Source of the DNA: Hoplostethus atlanticus
Lineage: Eukaryota > Chordata > Actinopteri > Trachichthyiformes > Trachichthyidae
DNA: 64,000 nt
Assembly (NCBI GenBank): GCA_034670405.1
Contig: JAXDDX010000123.1
Span: forward strand, 865,501-929,500
Reading direction: 5' to 3'
Positions 13,701 through 23,196 of the stretch are shown piece after piece. The notes under the pieces are model-generated. The model had not been told where the DNA came from. It made no database searches and worked only from the letters and a program-made list of their open reading frames with translations. Numbering within the stretch: the first letter of the stretch is position 1; each line of letters opens with the position of its first letter. The translations under genes were made by a program, and so were the position numbers.

Positions 13701-16700
13701 GATAGGCAGGTTCGTCCCAATGGGCCAGGTACAGAAAGATGCCCAGCACTTTGTCCAGATTTGTTTCTCTGTGGTGAAGCCAGTTGTTGACGTTATAACA
13801 TGATGCACTGTGGTACAGGCATAGGTGACAACAAGGCGCCATCCAATGTAAATTTTGGTAGCAAGTTTAGATTAAAGTCTTTTGACTTAAATTGGTTGTT
13901 ATAGCGCATTTTAGGCACATTAAAGAGAAATCAAACGCTAAATCATATTTTTCAAGCTCTAAACATGTGTAAAATCATCGTTTTCCTGTCCCTTATCAGC
14001 CCCATCCCTATCTGTGATGTGATACCAAAGGTATCAGGTACCTGAGGTACCTTGATTGCATAGAAATCTGATCTGAAAAGAGAATTATTGCTGCCCCCAA
14101 CTAGAGATGGATGGATATATCGATGCAAGGACTACTATCTGGTAAGTTTCAAACTTGTATTAGTCATAGCTAGCTGTGTGACTGAGCCTGTTTTTTCATT
14201 ATCCTACTATTATACTTGTATTGTTCTTTGTAACTCTCTTTAGTCTTTTGAAGTTCAAAATAGTGTTTGTTGTTCATATTTAGTAAATCAGGTCTCCAGA
14301 TTGCAATTATAGTGTTAGTAATCTTGTCATTCACCAAGCCATAGTCTACAATAAAGATGTATATTTTGTCAGAGTGGACTGTGATCAATTTATAAATCAA
14401 ATGAATAAGTTTATGATTAGCTAGAATACCAGTTAGCACTTTGGGAAAACAATAAGCTACAACATAATGTCGGCCCCTAAAGGCTCAGGTGCTAAGGGAC
14501 TTTTGTTCCCTCAGTAAGGCCTGCCAGGCAGCCACCTCCTACAAGGCTCCCAATCACTGGTACAGCTCTTTCTCCAATGAGCCAAGGCAAGCTACTATTA
14601 CTTGGCTGTTTGGTAGGCTAAATTCATATATAGCTGCCTGATAGACTGCCCCTGCATTTCTTTGTTTCCTGTTAGGTATCTGGAATTGTGTAGCATTTTT
14701 TAGGCTGCCTGACAGTTTACCTACTTTTACATGGCTTCCTGGGAGGCTTAAGATGTCATTCTGGTGCCTAAGCGACTGCCTATTGTTTAGCAGCCTGTAG
14801 CTAGTATCACTTTGTACCTGCTGCCTTTGAGAAATCCATTGTGAAATGCAGTCTGGTGCTTTTTAGAAGTCTGCCCCAGTTATTAATATCTTAGTAGTGA
14901 CAGAATATCAGTGAAGTGTGTGTTCTCATGTATAATCACTACAGTGTTAGAGATTATTAACATTATTTTAAAGAAGAAGTCATGTAAATGATCACAATGT
15001 CTTCCACAACTCTATTAGGTTAGCTATCTGGCCAGCTATTTTGACTCCCATGCCTTCAAATCAAATCAAGGAGCTTTTTAGATTTCACAAGAAAGCAGCT
15101 TTTTCATTGGCTCAGGACTATCATGTGGTGTAGGGAGCTCATCACTTGGGGTTGGCTCATTGTTCAAAGAGGCGTGCCGGCAATTGGCTTCAACCTGACA
15201 GGCTTTACCGAGGGAACAAATGTCCCTCTGGTAGCAGGAACTGGCGGAGCTAGCTATTATTAATAAGCTGGGTTACAATGGGAAGTTTGAGTGTCCCACG
15301 GTCTAAATGCTGTTTCAGAAGCTTTTCCACCCTGCCAAGAATACAATTCTGGCAGAAACAGAATACTTGTTATTTTATTTTTACTTTTTTGGCATGAAAA
15401 TGGTCAAATTTAAAGATCTTCCAGATCAGCATAAAATGTTGGCAGCTTCAATCCAAAATACCTCTTTCCAAAACCCCGCTTTCTCTTTAAATAAAAAAAA
15501 CTTTTACCAAATATAAGATAAACTTAAATGACAACAGTGGAGAAATTGGGCCACTTTTTTATTGAACTGATGTGCAACAAGTATGGGGCCTGACATTTTA
15601 GTATAGTTCAACTAGTTCAACAGGACAAAGAAAAATCCACCAATCATTTTAAGGTCCAGGACAGTATTCTATTTCCTCAATGTGTCATCTTTTGTTTTCC
15701 ATCATGTACATTGATTACACAGTGCGTGGTGCTTTAGGTTGGGTCTTTTGTATCTCACAAGATGGGAGGAGGCATTTCCCCACAACGAATACATTCACAC
15801 CACAGTAAACTGCCAAGTCAAACCACTACTTAAGTTGACTGCCACCTGAGCAATCACAGTCATCTTTAAACATGATAGTTACTGCTGTGCTGCTTCAGGC
15901 AATGCGCTGTTTCAAGACCCATTGAGCTTCATCCCATAATGTTACGATGCCTGGGATTTCTCGCCTCGCCTGATATTGGGGAAAATAAAACTTAAGACCA
16001 CGAAGACAATGACACTTAACTAGAACTACAATGAGCTTATTACGTAAAGTGAGACAGTTTTTGTTAGCACTGTCCCCATGATACTTAATACACATGACTG
16101 GAAGTCATCACCAAATTTTAATTTTAATTTTATGATTCCCTCAATCAAAAAATGCATAAATTTGTTTTCATAACCACATCACAGCTATAGAATCTGTCTA
16201 CATTACCATGCTGTGACAGTTATTAAACTAATTAATCACATGCAAACCTGTCAAATATGATTCTGTGCCTGCTTTATCACTTGATTAAATTTGCAACATA
16301 AAAGTGTGTGTGTTCGTGTGTGTGTGTGTGTGTGTGACAGAGACAGCGAGAGTTAGGAAGGGAGAGAGATATCAACAAATGAGAGTGTGCTTGAACATAC
16401 AACTGACGGGAGGCCTTTATTTGGTGCTTAAAATGCACTTTGTGAGGCAAAACTGCAGTCTGAGTGCTGAGGAAGCGCTGAAAGCCCATGTTGATGTGAT
16501 GCATTATGGTCCCTGAGCACAAATGATTCATGAAAAAAGGGGCATACATGCATGTCATTTTGAGGAGTAAAAACTGGGATTTCAACTGAATTATTGCTAC
16601 AGACAGGATGCAATGTGTGTGTTATAAAGTAAAACAAAAGCAAAAAACAATGGAAAGCGCTGCGTTTCACTGCGCAATTGTTATAGAATCCATCCATCCT

Positions 16701-19700
16701 TAGAAGCAGATTTGTTCCAACTAGTACCAAGCTTTCCACCTCTTATAGTGCACAGTACACATAGTACACAGGAATGCTGCAGTTCAGCATCCTACAATCA
16801 CATCATTGGAGAGTGTACCCCTAAAGGTTGGAGCTGGGCTGGATTAATGAACATGCGTATGGGGCCGACACCCTGGGGGCCAAGCAAGCAGAAGACAAAA
16901 ATGGCTAGAGAGAAAAAAATTGATCTTGACATTTGTTTTTGCCATGACTACCACTAATGCACAATCCATATTTAGTTGAGCTCCACTTTTACTGACCCTC
17001 TGTTGGGAGCATTATGGCAGCTACTGGTCATGTACACAAAAACTCAGGGACTATTTGGTTGACCAGATGGGACTATTTGGTAACCGGTTTCAAATGCTGA
17101 GGCATGACTCCAATAACTGGCAGCAAAATATCCAAATACAAAATGTGCCAGGGGGAGTGAAATGATTTTTATTGAAATTGTAAGGTGTAAACTGAGATTT
17201 TCAGTGGATTGAATTGAAGACCTTTTAGCTAGTCACCTGGAGGCCAGAGGATAATGAAAAGTGCATGAATAAAGATTTTACAAGGTCACATATGAGTGCA
17301 ATTGAATGAGCACCGTGTGCCTTTTCTTTAAATGGATACTGCACCCACTAAATTAGAACTACAAAGCCAAGCAAAAGGGAAATGGTCTGTCTGTAAGTGG
17401 AGGTGTGATGTGGAAAGTGACAACAACAAACACCTTTAAACCTTTAAACTTTACTGTATCTTAACACCTTAACAGTGGCTTATCCACATTTTTTTATTCA
17501 TGCACTTTTCTCATCCTCCAACACACACAATCGCCAGTCAGACACCTCTGTGAATTGGGAACCCCCGCCATTTGATTTTATGGATCAGGGCATTTCTACG
17601 CAACCAGCTCTGGCACGTTAAACGGAATGGCTGTCTATCTAATGAGCCGATTTTAAACACAGGTGTCCCCCAGGGCTGTGCCATTTCCCCTTTTTTATTG
17701 TCTATTTATACCAACAAGATTATGTGCAACAATAACTGCCTCATTCTGATTAAGTATGCGGACAACACGACCCAGGAGGTCTGTCTCATTCTCCGTCTCT
17801 CCATAGATGTTACAGAACTGACAGATTGGTTTGACTCGAGACACCTCAGACTCAACATGACAAAAAACAAGGAGATTTACTCCACCGCCAGCAGAAACAG
17901 CTGGCCTCATCTTAATGTCCAAGACGCGCTAGATTAGTGACCTGAAGCAAGTAACCGGTTTCAAATGCCTGGCCAATGAGATGGAACAGACTCATCTCAG
18001 TCTCAAGGTATGTGGACACTGTTTAGAGCGATGCACAAAACATACTTTCTGCTGTGGAAGCTCAGGGGGCTTCATGTCAACAAAGGTGCTCATTAAGTGT
18101 CCTAGCCTTTGTCCTCGTTTGGTCATCTGTCAGTGGGGAGCAAAGCCAAGCTTGCAAAAACGGTCAATCAGGGGACTAAAATCATCGGCTGCCAATAACT
18201 CCCAGATCACCACACGGTCAGCTGGCTTCCACACAAAGCCTTTTGCCTTCTGGGTGGAGGCTCTGCTTCCCTCGTGCCCGCAAGTGCTGTTTTAAAAGAC
18301 TGTTTATCCACGTAGTCATATCACAGCTTAATAGTGATGTGAGGGACAATACCGAGATGTTGATTTGACATACAGGACATTAAAAAATACTGTATTTGTG
18401 TGTAATTTTAATGAGAATGTGTGCTGTTAAAAATAAAATGTGTATTTCTGCCTGTATTAATGGCACAAAGTTTTAAATCTTGAATATTGAGTGTATTGTT
18501 AAATCATCACTGCACACTTGGGACAAATTAAAGACGCAAGAAACATACACCAATCAATATTTGACAGGGAGCAGAGGGCTAAGACTCAAACCTTTGATGT
18601 TACAGACAATTGCAATAATGGGACAATAGTTGGGAGACTGATTTGTGGACCCAGATAATATGTTTATTTGTTTATTATATGTTTCTTCACTTTCTATAGG
18701 CCGGCTCCAGATATTACATCTTGATCACATCACAGGTGAAGTCTAAAAATAAGACTATAATAAGAAATATATCTGCAGATCAAATATTAATTATTAAATC
18801 AAATATGAATATCTACAATGCTTTTGGGCTGGAGATGCTTCAGATATAGTCCCAGATAAACGCTGCTGCTACACACGCTTGTGCCCTGCATACTGAGGTG
18901 ATCTGAATAACCTGAAGTAAAACACCAGATCACCTCTTCTCTGTAATACAAGTTTTAAGACCTTTGTGTCTGATAACACACTACTTTTGTATGCTGCACC
19001 CTATATGTAAAGTAAGAGATGCAATAACCTGTGTCTAGGATGGGAAAATGGTGTGTGTGTGTGTGTGCGTGTGCATGTGCGTGTGTGCGTGTGTGTGTCT
19101 GTGTTTTGGGGTGGGGGCTTGGGGGAGGGGTAGTTGGTGCAAAGGCTTGAGTCATCTATGTAAGTTGTGCTTACATTACATGAATGTCCATTGTTGATAA
19201 GTAGGCTAACCCGTTTTGAAGTGCAAAGCTTGACACTATATTGACAACAAATATTGCAATGCTGTATTCATCCAGGCAATTAGACCCCTATCAACTAAGA
19301 GTGAGCCAAATGCCAAAGACAAAGGCACAGTTCATTTGCCAAAAGGTCAGACTGTGTCTCATCAGTGTCACATTAAGGGCCAGATTGGGCACAATCCCAT
19401 TTAATTATAGCTGCTGCACCTTCCTGAGAGACATTACTTGATTATTTCATAAATAATTAATGCGTTTTGATTATTGCCAATAGTACATTCAAAATCACTT
19501 CACCTTTTCATAGCTCAGTGCCAAATAAATCAACATAAGTTAACTAGCAGTTAAAAGTTGCCGACTTTGACACACAGTTCAGTGTAATATTGTTTAAAGA
19601 AATTATTCTGCCATGGTTGTGTAAGCCGAGAGAGGATATCATCAGTCAAATGTCCATCATGCGTTCACACAAACCGCCGCGCAATGCATATGTACAGTAT

Positions 19701-20727
19701 AGGATATCTATGAGAAATAACAAAAAATAAAAACGTCCACGTGAAAAAATGGATAGGTGTTTTTGTTATGAACAGTTTAGTTGATGAGTGTTTTGTACAA
19801 CACAGAACTGTGTCTGACTGACGGAAATCAGTTCATTTACAGGAGCGGAACCCCTCCGTGCGCGCTGGGAGACACTTGTGCGTAATGATGCGACTGATTA
19901 AAAACTCATGTAAATCTAATAGAGATTACAAAGGAATGGCCATTTCGCAGAGGGAAATTATAATGGCCAGTATTATCACATGTATTTGCAGAATTGTCGA
20001 ATTTTTGTAAAACCTTTGTAAACTTGAAACTCACACTGCTGTTGTGTCCAGACCAATGCACCATCGCCTGGTTGTGTGCATAGTCTCCGGACAGAGCAAA
20101 AGTAGAAGTGTCCAGATGCGGCTCACTTTGCCTCGGGTTAGACCCTCTGGCATCCTCTCCGGCGCGCCGGTACTCGGCTCTGGGGTTGGAAACACCTTGC
20201 GCAGTCTCAACAAACCTCTCCATTGACTGCGCTTCCCCAGTCATACTCATATCCAACATTTTGGCGTATCTTATACCCAGACTTCGTGCTGTCCTCTTTC
20301 TTATGTCAGGGGATGTGTTCTCTACTGGTGTGTTCGCTGTACGACTGCCCTCAAAAATGTTGTCATACTTTTTACCAGATGCAGTGAGACGCTTGGAAGA
20401 GTTTGGTGCATTTCTGGTGCCAATCGGCGTTTCCTTCCCAAGTCCACTTTGTAAGTCCTTTCCCGTTTGGCTGCCATAGTTTGGATCCATAACATAACCA
20501 ATAACGGATTCCGTCTTTAAACCACTGAAAAAATCTGTGCCATAGTCGACTTTGACCTTCGATTTTCGGGTTGTGCATGCCTCCAGCGGCGTTAGCTCCA
20601 GGCGGTGAAATCTGTTGTTGGTTTTTGGAGAACTTATTTCCGCTTGTGCCACAAATTTGGGATGAAAGGGGCACAACAACGAGAAAGCCAAAAGAGAAAA
20701 ACACCAAAAAGACCACAAGCCGATCAT
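80..20727 (-). CDS. sorcs3: SorCS-family VPS10-domain receptor, SORCS3-like (5' part, exons 1-11)
   Basis: Spliced gene, 3' end beyond the left edge. Coding exons in transcript order: 20035-20727, 8293-8360, 6137-6236, 5761-5919, 5493-5566, 4506-4570, 3758-3876, 1958-2047, 1444-1623, 1069-1215, 80-182. Every junction is GT/AG and phases agree, giving 599 codons plus one base. Order: signal peptide (about 1-29, cleavage after VAQA), propeptide with a furin-type RKRTAR (143-148), then VPS10 beta-propeller from about 209. Asp-box motifs are visible: SVDYGSTY (255-262), SSDEGASF (303-310), SLDFGRKW (344-351), TYNKGQTW (539-546). Known of the family: type I sorting receptors of neurons binding neurotrophin-type ligands and cargo; the 10CC, PKD-like, membrane and tail regions lie outside the window. 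SORCS3 rather than SORCS1 is favoured by LYDFNLG, SLDFGR, VTKSGRASY and SGRISSK, although YVCPTNKRK is SORCS1-like. Paralogue choice (sorcs3a/b) is open; membership of the SorCS family is near certain. Confidence 0.9.
183..1068. other. sorcs3 intron 10, nothing notable
   Basis: 886 bp between exons 11 and 10. AT-rich unique-looking DNA; short open frames here carry no recognisable protein. Confidence 0.7.
1069..1215 (-). CDS. sorcs3: sorcs3 exon 10
   Basis: 147 nt, 49 codons (517-565): VEGINGMYLANKLVDHQV, KTFITYNKGQTW (Asp-box) and a tail ending NNLHCIL. It corresponds to the VAGIKG-FLANK exon of SorCS genes. Acceptor CTTCATAG|GTT, donor CTG|GTGAGC. Confidence 0.94.
1444..1623 (-). CDS. sorcs3: sorcs3 exon 9
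   Basis: 180 nt, 60 codons (457-516), beginning DMHIISTDEKQVFAAVQEWN, the most conserved stretch of the SorCS propeller, with an N-glycosylation sequon NNT at N478. Ends GNLLVDFYK. Acceptor TAACAG|GAC follows a long CT microsatellite; donor AAG|GTGCAT. Confidence 0.96.
1651..1710. repeat. (GA)n microsatellite upstream of exon 9 acceptor
   Basis: Interrupted GA repeat, read as CT in the sorcs3 transcript, starting about 27 nt upstream of the exon 9 acceptor. Confidence 0.97.
1958..2047 (-). CDS. sorcs3: sorcs3 exon 8
   Basis: 90 nt, 30 codons (427-456), VTKSGRASYFVSYMRESF then KQMKLPKYCLPK. 'SGRASY' matches SORCS3 better than SORCS1. The cysteine in KYC replaces the serine or alanine I know at this position in mammalian SORCS3 and SORCS1. 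Acceptor CCAAAG|GTG, donor AAG|GTAAGC. Confidence 0.95.
2048..3757. other. sorcs3 intron 7, unique-looking DNA
   Basis: 1.7 kb intron without a recognisable repeat or RNA gene. The short open frames (for example 2950-3303) have no splice context or similarity I recognise. Confidence 0.6.
3758..3876 (-). CDS. sorcs3: sorcs3 exon 7
   Basis: 119 nt, residues 387-426. Contains the cysteine pair KCRAQRC found in all SorCS proteins (CRIQEC/CRMQNC type) and DTNSLVVQDEYVFTQ. Acceptor TTCCAG|GT, donor CAG|GTTTGT. Ends in phase 0. Confidence 0.94.
3877..4505. other. sorcs3 intron 6
   Basis: 629 bp intron between exons 7 and 6; no repeat or extra exon seen. Confidence 0.65.
4506..4570 (-). CDS. sorcs3: sorcs3 exon 6
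   Basis: 65 nt, completing W365 and reading AVMGLDRESDVVHIETRIAK then G. It matches the 'GLDKE.DLVHME.R' segment of SorCS receptors. Acceptor TTTCAAG|G follows an unusually long pyrimidine-rich tract containing a 35-bp tandem duplication; donor GGCC|GTGAGT. Ends in phase 1. Confidence 0.9.
4583..4652 (+). repeat. 35-bp tandem duplication in a purine-rich tract
   Basis: A 35-bp unit (GGAGGAGGAGAAGATGGAGA...) occurs at 4583-4617 and again at 4618-4652, followed by a partial third copy of its GGAGGA start. On the transcribed minus strand it is pyrimidine-rich and sits directly upstream of the sorcs3 exon 6 acceptor (AG at 4571-4572); purine-rich plus-strand sequence continues to about 4735. Confidence 0.9.
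4736..5492. other. sorcs3 intron 5, remainder
   Basis: About 750 bp of intron between the purine tract and exon 5. Overlapping short open frames at 5006-5249 on both strands show no recognisable protein. Confidence 0.6.
5493..5566 (-). CDS. sorcs3: sorcs3 exon 5
   Basis: 74 nt, residues 341-364 plus two bases of W365. Reads LYSSLDFGRKWQLVHDNV then MPGRFYW, including an Asp-box; the 'DFGR..QL.H' pattern is SORCS3-like. Acceptor TTTGCAG|TTG, donor CTG|GTATGG. Confidence 0.95.
5761..5919 (-). CDS. sorcs3: sorcs3 exon 4
   Basis: 159 nt, 53 whole codons (288-340). Contains IMMLSDPEIESAVLISSDEG (Asp-box SSDEGASF) and NFYIQSLLFHP, hallmark SorCS propeller sequence. Acceptor TTTAG|ATA, donor AAG|GTAGCA. 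A CT-rich (GA on plus) tract lies just upstream of the acceptor. Confidence 0.95.
5983..6021. repeat. (GA)n microsatellite upstream of exon 4 acceptor
   Basis: GA repeat, CT in the transcript, about 62-100 nt upstream of the sorcs3 exon 4 acceptor; purine-rich DNA also fills much of 5940-5976 between it and the exon. Confidence 0.97.
6137..6236 (-). CDS. sorcs3: sorcs3 exon 3
   Basis: 100 nt, residues 254-287. Contains the Asp-box SVDYGSTY and the conserved AKLNDKVGSRTVLSYLYV followed by CPTNKRK. Acceptor TTCTAG|A, donor AAG|GTCAGC (a non-consensus but usable GT donor). Ends in phase 0. Confidence 0.95.
6237..8292. other. sorcs3 intron 2, candidate conserved non-coding DNA
   Basis: 2.06 kb intron, no transposon recognised. 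Stretches such as 6900-7150 and 7640-7760 are low in simple repeats and rich in homeodomain-type core sites (TAATTA, ATAATT), a texture often seen in vertebrate conserved non-coding elements. Conservation cannot be seen from one sequence. Confidence 0.35.
8293..8360 (-). CDS. sorcs3: sorcs3 exon 2
   Basis: 68 nt, residues 232-253 plus two bases of R254. Reads VILILTKLYDFNLGAV then TESSLWR, the first propeller strands; 'YDFNLG' is the SORCS3 form. Acceptor TTGCAG|GTG, donor GAG|GTAAGG. Separated from exon 1 by an 11.7-kb intron. Confidence 0.95.
8361..14490. other. sorcs3 intron 1, proximal half
   Basis: 6.1 kb of AT-rich intron holding a (TTTC)n microsatellite at 10691-10748, a CA-rich patch near 10980-11075 and a GT patch near 12104-12150. 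No exon or transposon protein recognised. Confidence 0.6.
10691..10748. repeat. (TTTC)n microsatellite
   Basis: About 14 TTTC units with one interruption. A perfect purine/pyrimidine strand bias makes this a potential triplex-forming tract. Confidence 0.97.
14491..15235. repeat. 745-bp unit with imperfect inverted ends (probable DNA transposon/MITE)
   Basis: The left end 14491-14590 (GCTAAGGGACTTTTGTTCCC..., later CCAATGAGCCAAG) matches in inverted orientation the right end 15145-15235, whose reverse complement reads GCTACCAGAGGGACATTTGT then TCCCTCGGTAAAGCC and ends near CAATGAGCCAACC. Matching extends over about 90 bp with indels. The interior has no coding capacity. Boundaries are approximate and no target duplication was identified. 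Confidence 0.6.
15236..17560. other. sorcs3 intron 1, middle part
   Basis: AT-rich intron with a (TG)n at 16303-16336. At 17080-17097 there is an 18-bp exact copy of a sequence that recurs at 17951-17968 inside the LINE fragment, so LINE debris may begin near 17030. Confidence 0.5.
16303..16336. repeat. (TG)n microsatellite
   Basis: TG dinucleotide array with one interruption (TTCG). Confidence 0.93.
17566..18300 (+). pseudogene. Decayed non-LTR retrotransposon reverse transcriptase (LINE fragment)
   Basis: An open stretch (17572-17937) encodes hallmark RT blocks of fish LINEs: an FLRNQLWHVKRNG segment, LNTGVPQGCAISPFLLSIYT (RT motif around PQG) and IKYADNT in place of the catalytic YADDT, so the second catalytic Asp is lost. 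A block resembling the usual 'WCDxNFLxLNxxKTKE' follows as DWFDSRHLRLNMTKNKE. After 17937 the reading continues in other frames (VTGFKCL, later KIIGC), showing frameshifts and stops. It is plus-strand, opposite to the host gene, 5'-truncated and inactive. An L2/Rex-type clade is likely but cannot be fixed by eye. Confidence 0.8.
18301..20034. other. sorcs3 intron 1, distal part
   Basis: AT-rich intron with a (GT)n stretch at 19051-19104; otherwise nothing recognised. It ends at the exon 1 donor. Confidence 0.6.
19051..19104. repeat. (GT)n microsatellite, interrupted
   Basis: Alternating GT with a few CG/CA interruptions; potential left-handed DNA. Confidence 0.93.
20035..20727 (-). CDS. sorcs3: sorcs3 exon 1: signal peptide, propeptide, start of VPS10 domain
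   Basis: Encodes residues 1-231. The start chosen is the first ATG in frame (20725-20727, context ACAATGA with A at -3); the open frame extends slightly upstream but without another ATG. Residues 2-21 form a hydrophobic signal core and VAQA|E gives a signal peptidase site near 29. Residues 30-208 are a polar, low-conservation propeptide with basic RKRTAR at 143-148, a plausible furin site. The end, FALSGDYAHNQAMVHWSGHNSS, is the conserved SorCS entry into the VPS10 propeller and includes an N-glycosylation sequon at N229. The donor is AGT|GTGAGT, phase 0. The propeptide is too diverged to align by eye to mammals. Confidence 0.92.
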
Positions 20728-21350
20728 TGTTTTTACCCAACTTGATACCAATACTTGAATACAAAAAGATATAAACTGTTCAATGGTTCAGGGCCATTCA
20801 ACTTTTAAAATGTTCAAGGTATCACCGCTACGACCAGGAATCCATTCAGCCAGACCTGCTCACGTCCAGGAATTAGTCAAAGTGAGGGAGCAGCTGGGGA
20901 GGCGCTGCGCATCAGGCACACGCGCCGACGGAGAGTGACTGCAGGATGGTTGGAGCTCATTGTTCAAGACTTTAGGAAGAAATGATTTTAAAACGCTAAA
21001 ATCTGTTATTTTGGATTCGTCTGCGACAGGATCATTTGTATTCAGTAACACCTTGTTTATGTAAAACGTTGTGCCAGCCAAAGTTACCCCAAGCAGCACT
21101 TGAATGACTCGGAACTGTGCACAGATTAAGTAATTCGTGCTGCGCTGAACAAATGTGTGTTGAGTTTTTCATGCTGTGGCAACATTTTGCCTTTCAAAGG
21201 ACAGACACTGGAGGAAAGGTACAAAGATGTGTGCATACACTTATCCGGCAATTAACATGTGATAGGCATTAAGTGACGTGCATGTCAATTCTGTGTATGC
21301 GTGCGTGTGCGCGTGCACGCGGGGTTGGGTTTCCGTGAATTCAGATGAAG
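20728..21350 (-). promoter_or_regulatory. sorcs3 5' UTR and putative promoter region
   Basis: Sequence immediately upstream of the sorcs3 start codon. CpG frequency is higher than in the surrounding AT-rich DNA (around 20880-20935 and 21295-21325, and in exon 1 near 20155-20175). No transcription start can be fixed from sequence; the TTTATATC near 20770 is too close to the ATG to be a convincing TATA box. Assigned as promoter only by position. Confidence 0.4.
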
Positions 21351-22978
21351 ACTGCCTGATAATACATCGAGATAGCATCTTGATGCCATTTTCCTACGCA
21401 GTCTGTTAAGTCTGTTATCTAACAGGTAGAATTTCCACCTTTATTTCTGGTGACACCAAGTTTCCTTAATTAGGCCACTAACACAACGCACAATGCGCCA
21501 TAGGCCTTCTATTGAAAAACAGCTCAGAAAACAAGGAGTGCTTTGATGTCGTACTATGATATGTTTGCTATCATCTTCATGACTTCTGGTGCCACACAGG
21601 AAAAGCTAAGTCTCCAACATACCTGTTTTAAATTCAGTTTTTCATATTTGATATTTTCTGTACACTTTCGTTTTGCTGTAAGCAAGTGAATATGAATACT
21701 CTGAACAAATGAAGGAGTTATTCATGTTTTGCTGTTTGTTTAAAAAATAGAGTTTTCTCCAAATCAATATGCTATTTCAAATGTATCAGTTTCAATTAGT
21801 GGAGCGAAGTGAATCCTGAAAGGTAATTCTTATTGCCTTCTGACAGAGCTCTCAGTCTGTTCTTGCTGAAATTGTATTTTAGTCTTTCAGAAAAAACAAG
21901 CAATATGTTTTGACTCAGAAAGAAAGCATGTTCCCACACATGGTGATGAGGAGCTAAATACATGTTACATTTGCATCAGACACGGCAAAAAGGAAGAACA
22001 CAGATTAGCATGTCTTTGGATCACAAGAACAGGACAGAGAATAGCCAATTATGTCCTTGTAATATGAGGCCAGATGTTACATAGATTAAGTGAAAGCAAT
22101 TACTCCATTCTGTCAAAGTTAGACCCATTCATGACCGGTAGGCACTCAGTAGCTACTAACTCCCACACTTGCATGAGCATGTCAAGTAGCCATGGGCTTG
22201 GCTGTTAGTTATTTGTGAGCAAAACTAAGAGTGAAGTGTGAAATATTACTTGTGCTCTCAACTCTTCTTTCTACTTACGCCTCTCTTGAGAGTGACTACA
22301 ATTTTTCAGAAAACCAGTAAAAGCAGGTAACATGTACTGTGTATGTACAGGATGCAATATTTGGCCTGCAGCTTGCTACTGTACTGTGGATGAACTCTGC
22401 AGGAAAATCATACATTTTCACCATTCTACGGAAGTGTAAAACATTGTCTAGAGGATGGAAAAAACTTTCAGCGTCCTTGAAAGTTGTACATGGTATGAAC
22501 CAAGCTCAAAACAATTCACTAGGTGGAAAACATTAAAGTAAGGACTGGCATTGAGTCAGTTTATTGCTGAAAACAACACTACACTGTTTGTGCATGCGTC
22601 TGCAGACAATACACTGAAAACGGCAATCATAAGGCTAGCCAGTGGCACCGTCCTCAGAGGGTTCACTCCTTGGTCACTGTTTTTGGCATGGCTGTACAAA
22701 CAAATTCAGATTCATACAAATGAGGGCTCCGGGCAGCAGGTGCTACTGTTGCAACTCTGTCCCATGCCAGACAGCTCACTCTCTCCACAGGCCATTCCCA
22801 CCAGAACGCCTCTGCAATGAGGGGGTAATTGGACTGATCACACTCTGTTTACCCATTATGCTGCTAAAATGAAGTGGGATGCCCCCAAACACACACTGAC
22901 AGGCCGGGGAGGGAGGAGGAGCCTCCTCCATCAATGATACATCTTCTAATCTGTACTAACCTTGGGTTGGGGAGCATT
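21351..22978. other. Intergenic DNA upstream of sorcs3
   Basis: 1.6 kb of AT-rich unique-looking DNA. Short open frames at 22339-22872 carry no recognisable domain. Confidence 0.6.
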
Positions 22979-23005
22979 GTGTGTGTGTGTTGGTTTGTTT
23001 GTGTT

Positions 23006-23053
<48 letters not shown>

Positions 23054-23140
23054 AGGGAAATATGAGAGAGCATCTTTGTCTACGTGTGGAGAAATGTCCG
23101 TGGGGGAATCTCTACATGTGTGTGAGTGAGAAACTCTGTG

Positions 23141-23190
<50 letters not shown>
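22979..23190. repeat. Compound (GT)n(GA)n and (TG)n microsatellite cluster
   Basis: GT array joined to GA array at 22979-23053, then a pure TG array at 23145-23190. The long open frames here on both strands (His-Thr, Cys-Val, Ser-Leu repeats) are translations of these arrays, not genes. Confidence 0.97.

Positions 23191-23196
<6 letters not shown>

Noticed and set aside
14025..14055. Short palindromes around GGTATCAGGTACCTGAGGTACC
   Set aside because: Short and common by chance; no flanking structure.
20372..20764. 130-codon minus frame overlapping sorcs3 exon 1
   Set aside because: Shadow frame; the frame ending in the conserved SorCS HNQAMVHWSGHNSS sequence is the real one.
20860..21099. 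Minus frame upstream of sorcs3 (MLLGVTLAG...)
   Set aside because: Looks signal-like at its start but has no conserved continuation and no splice link to exon 1; probably 5' UTR or flank.
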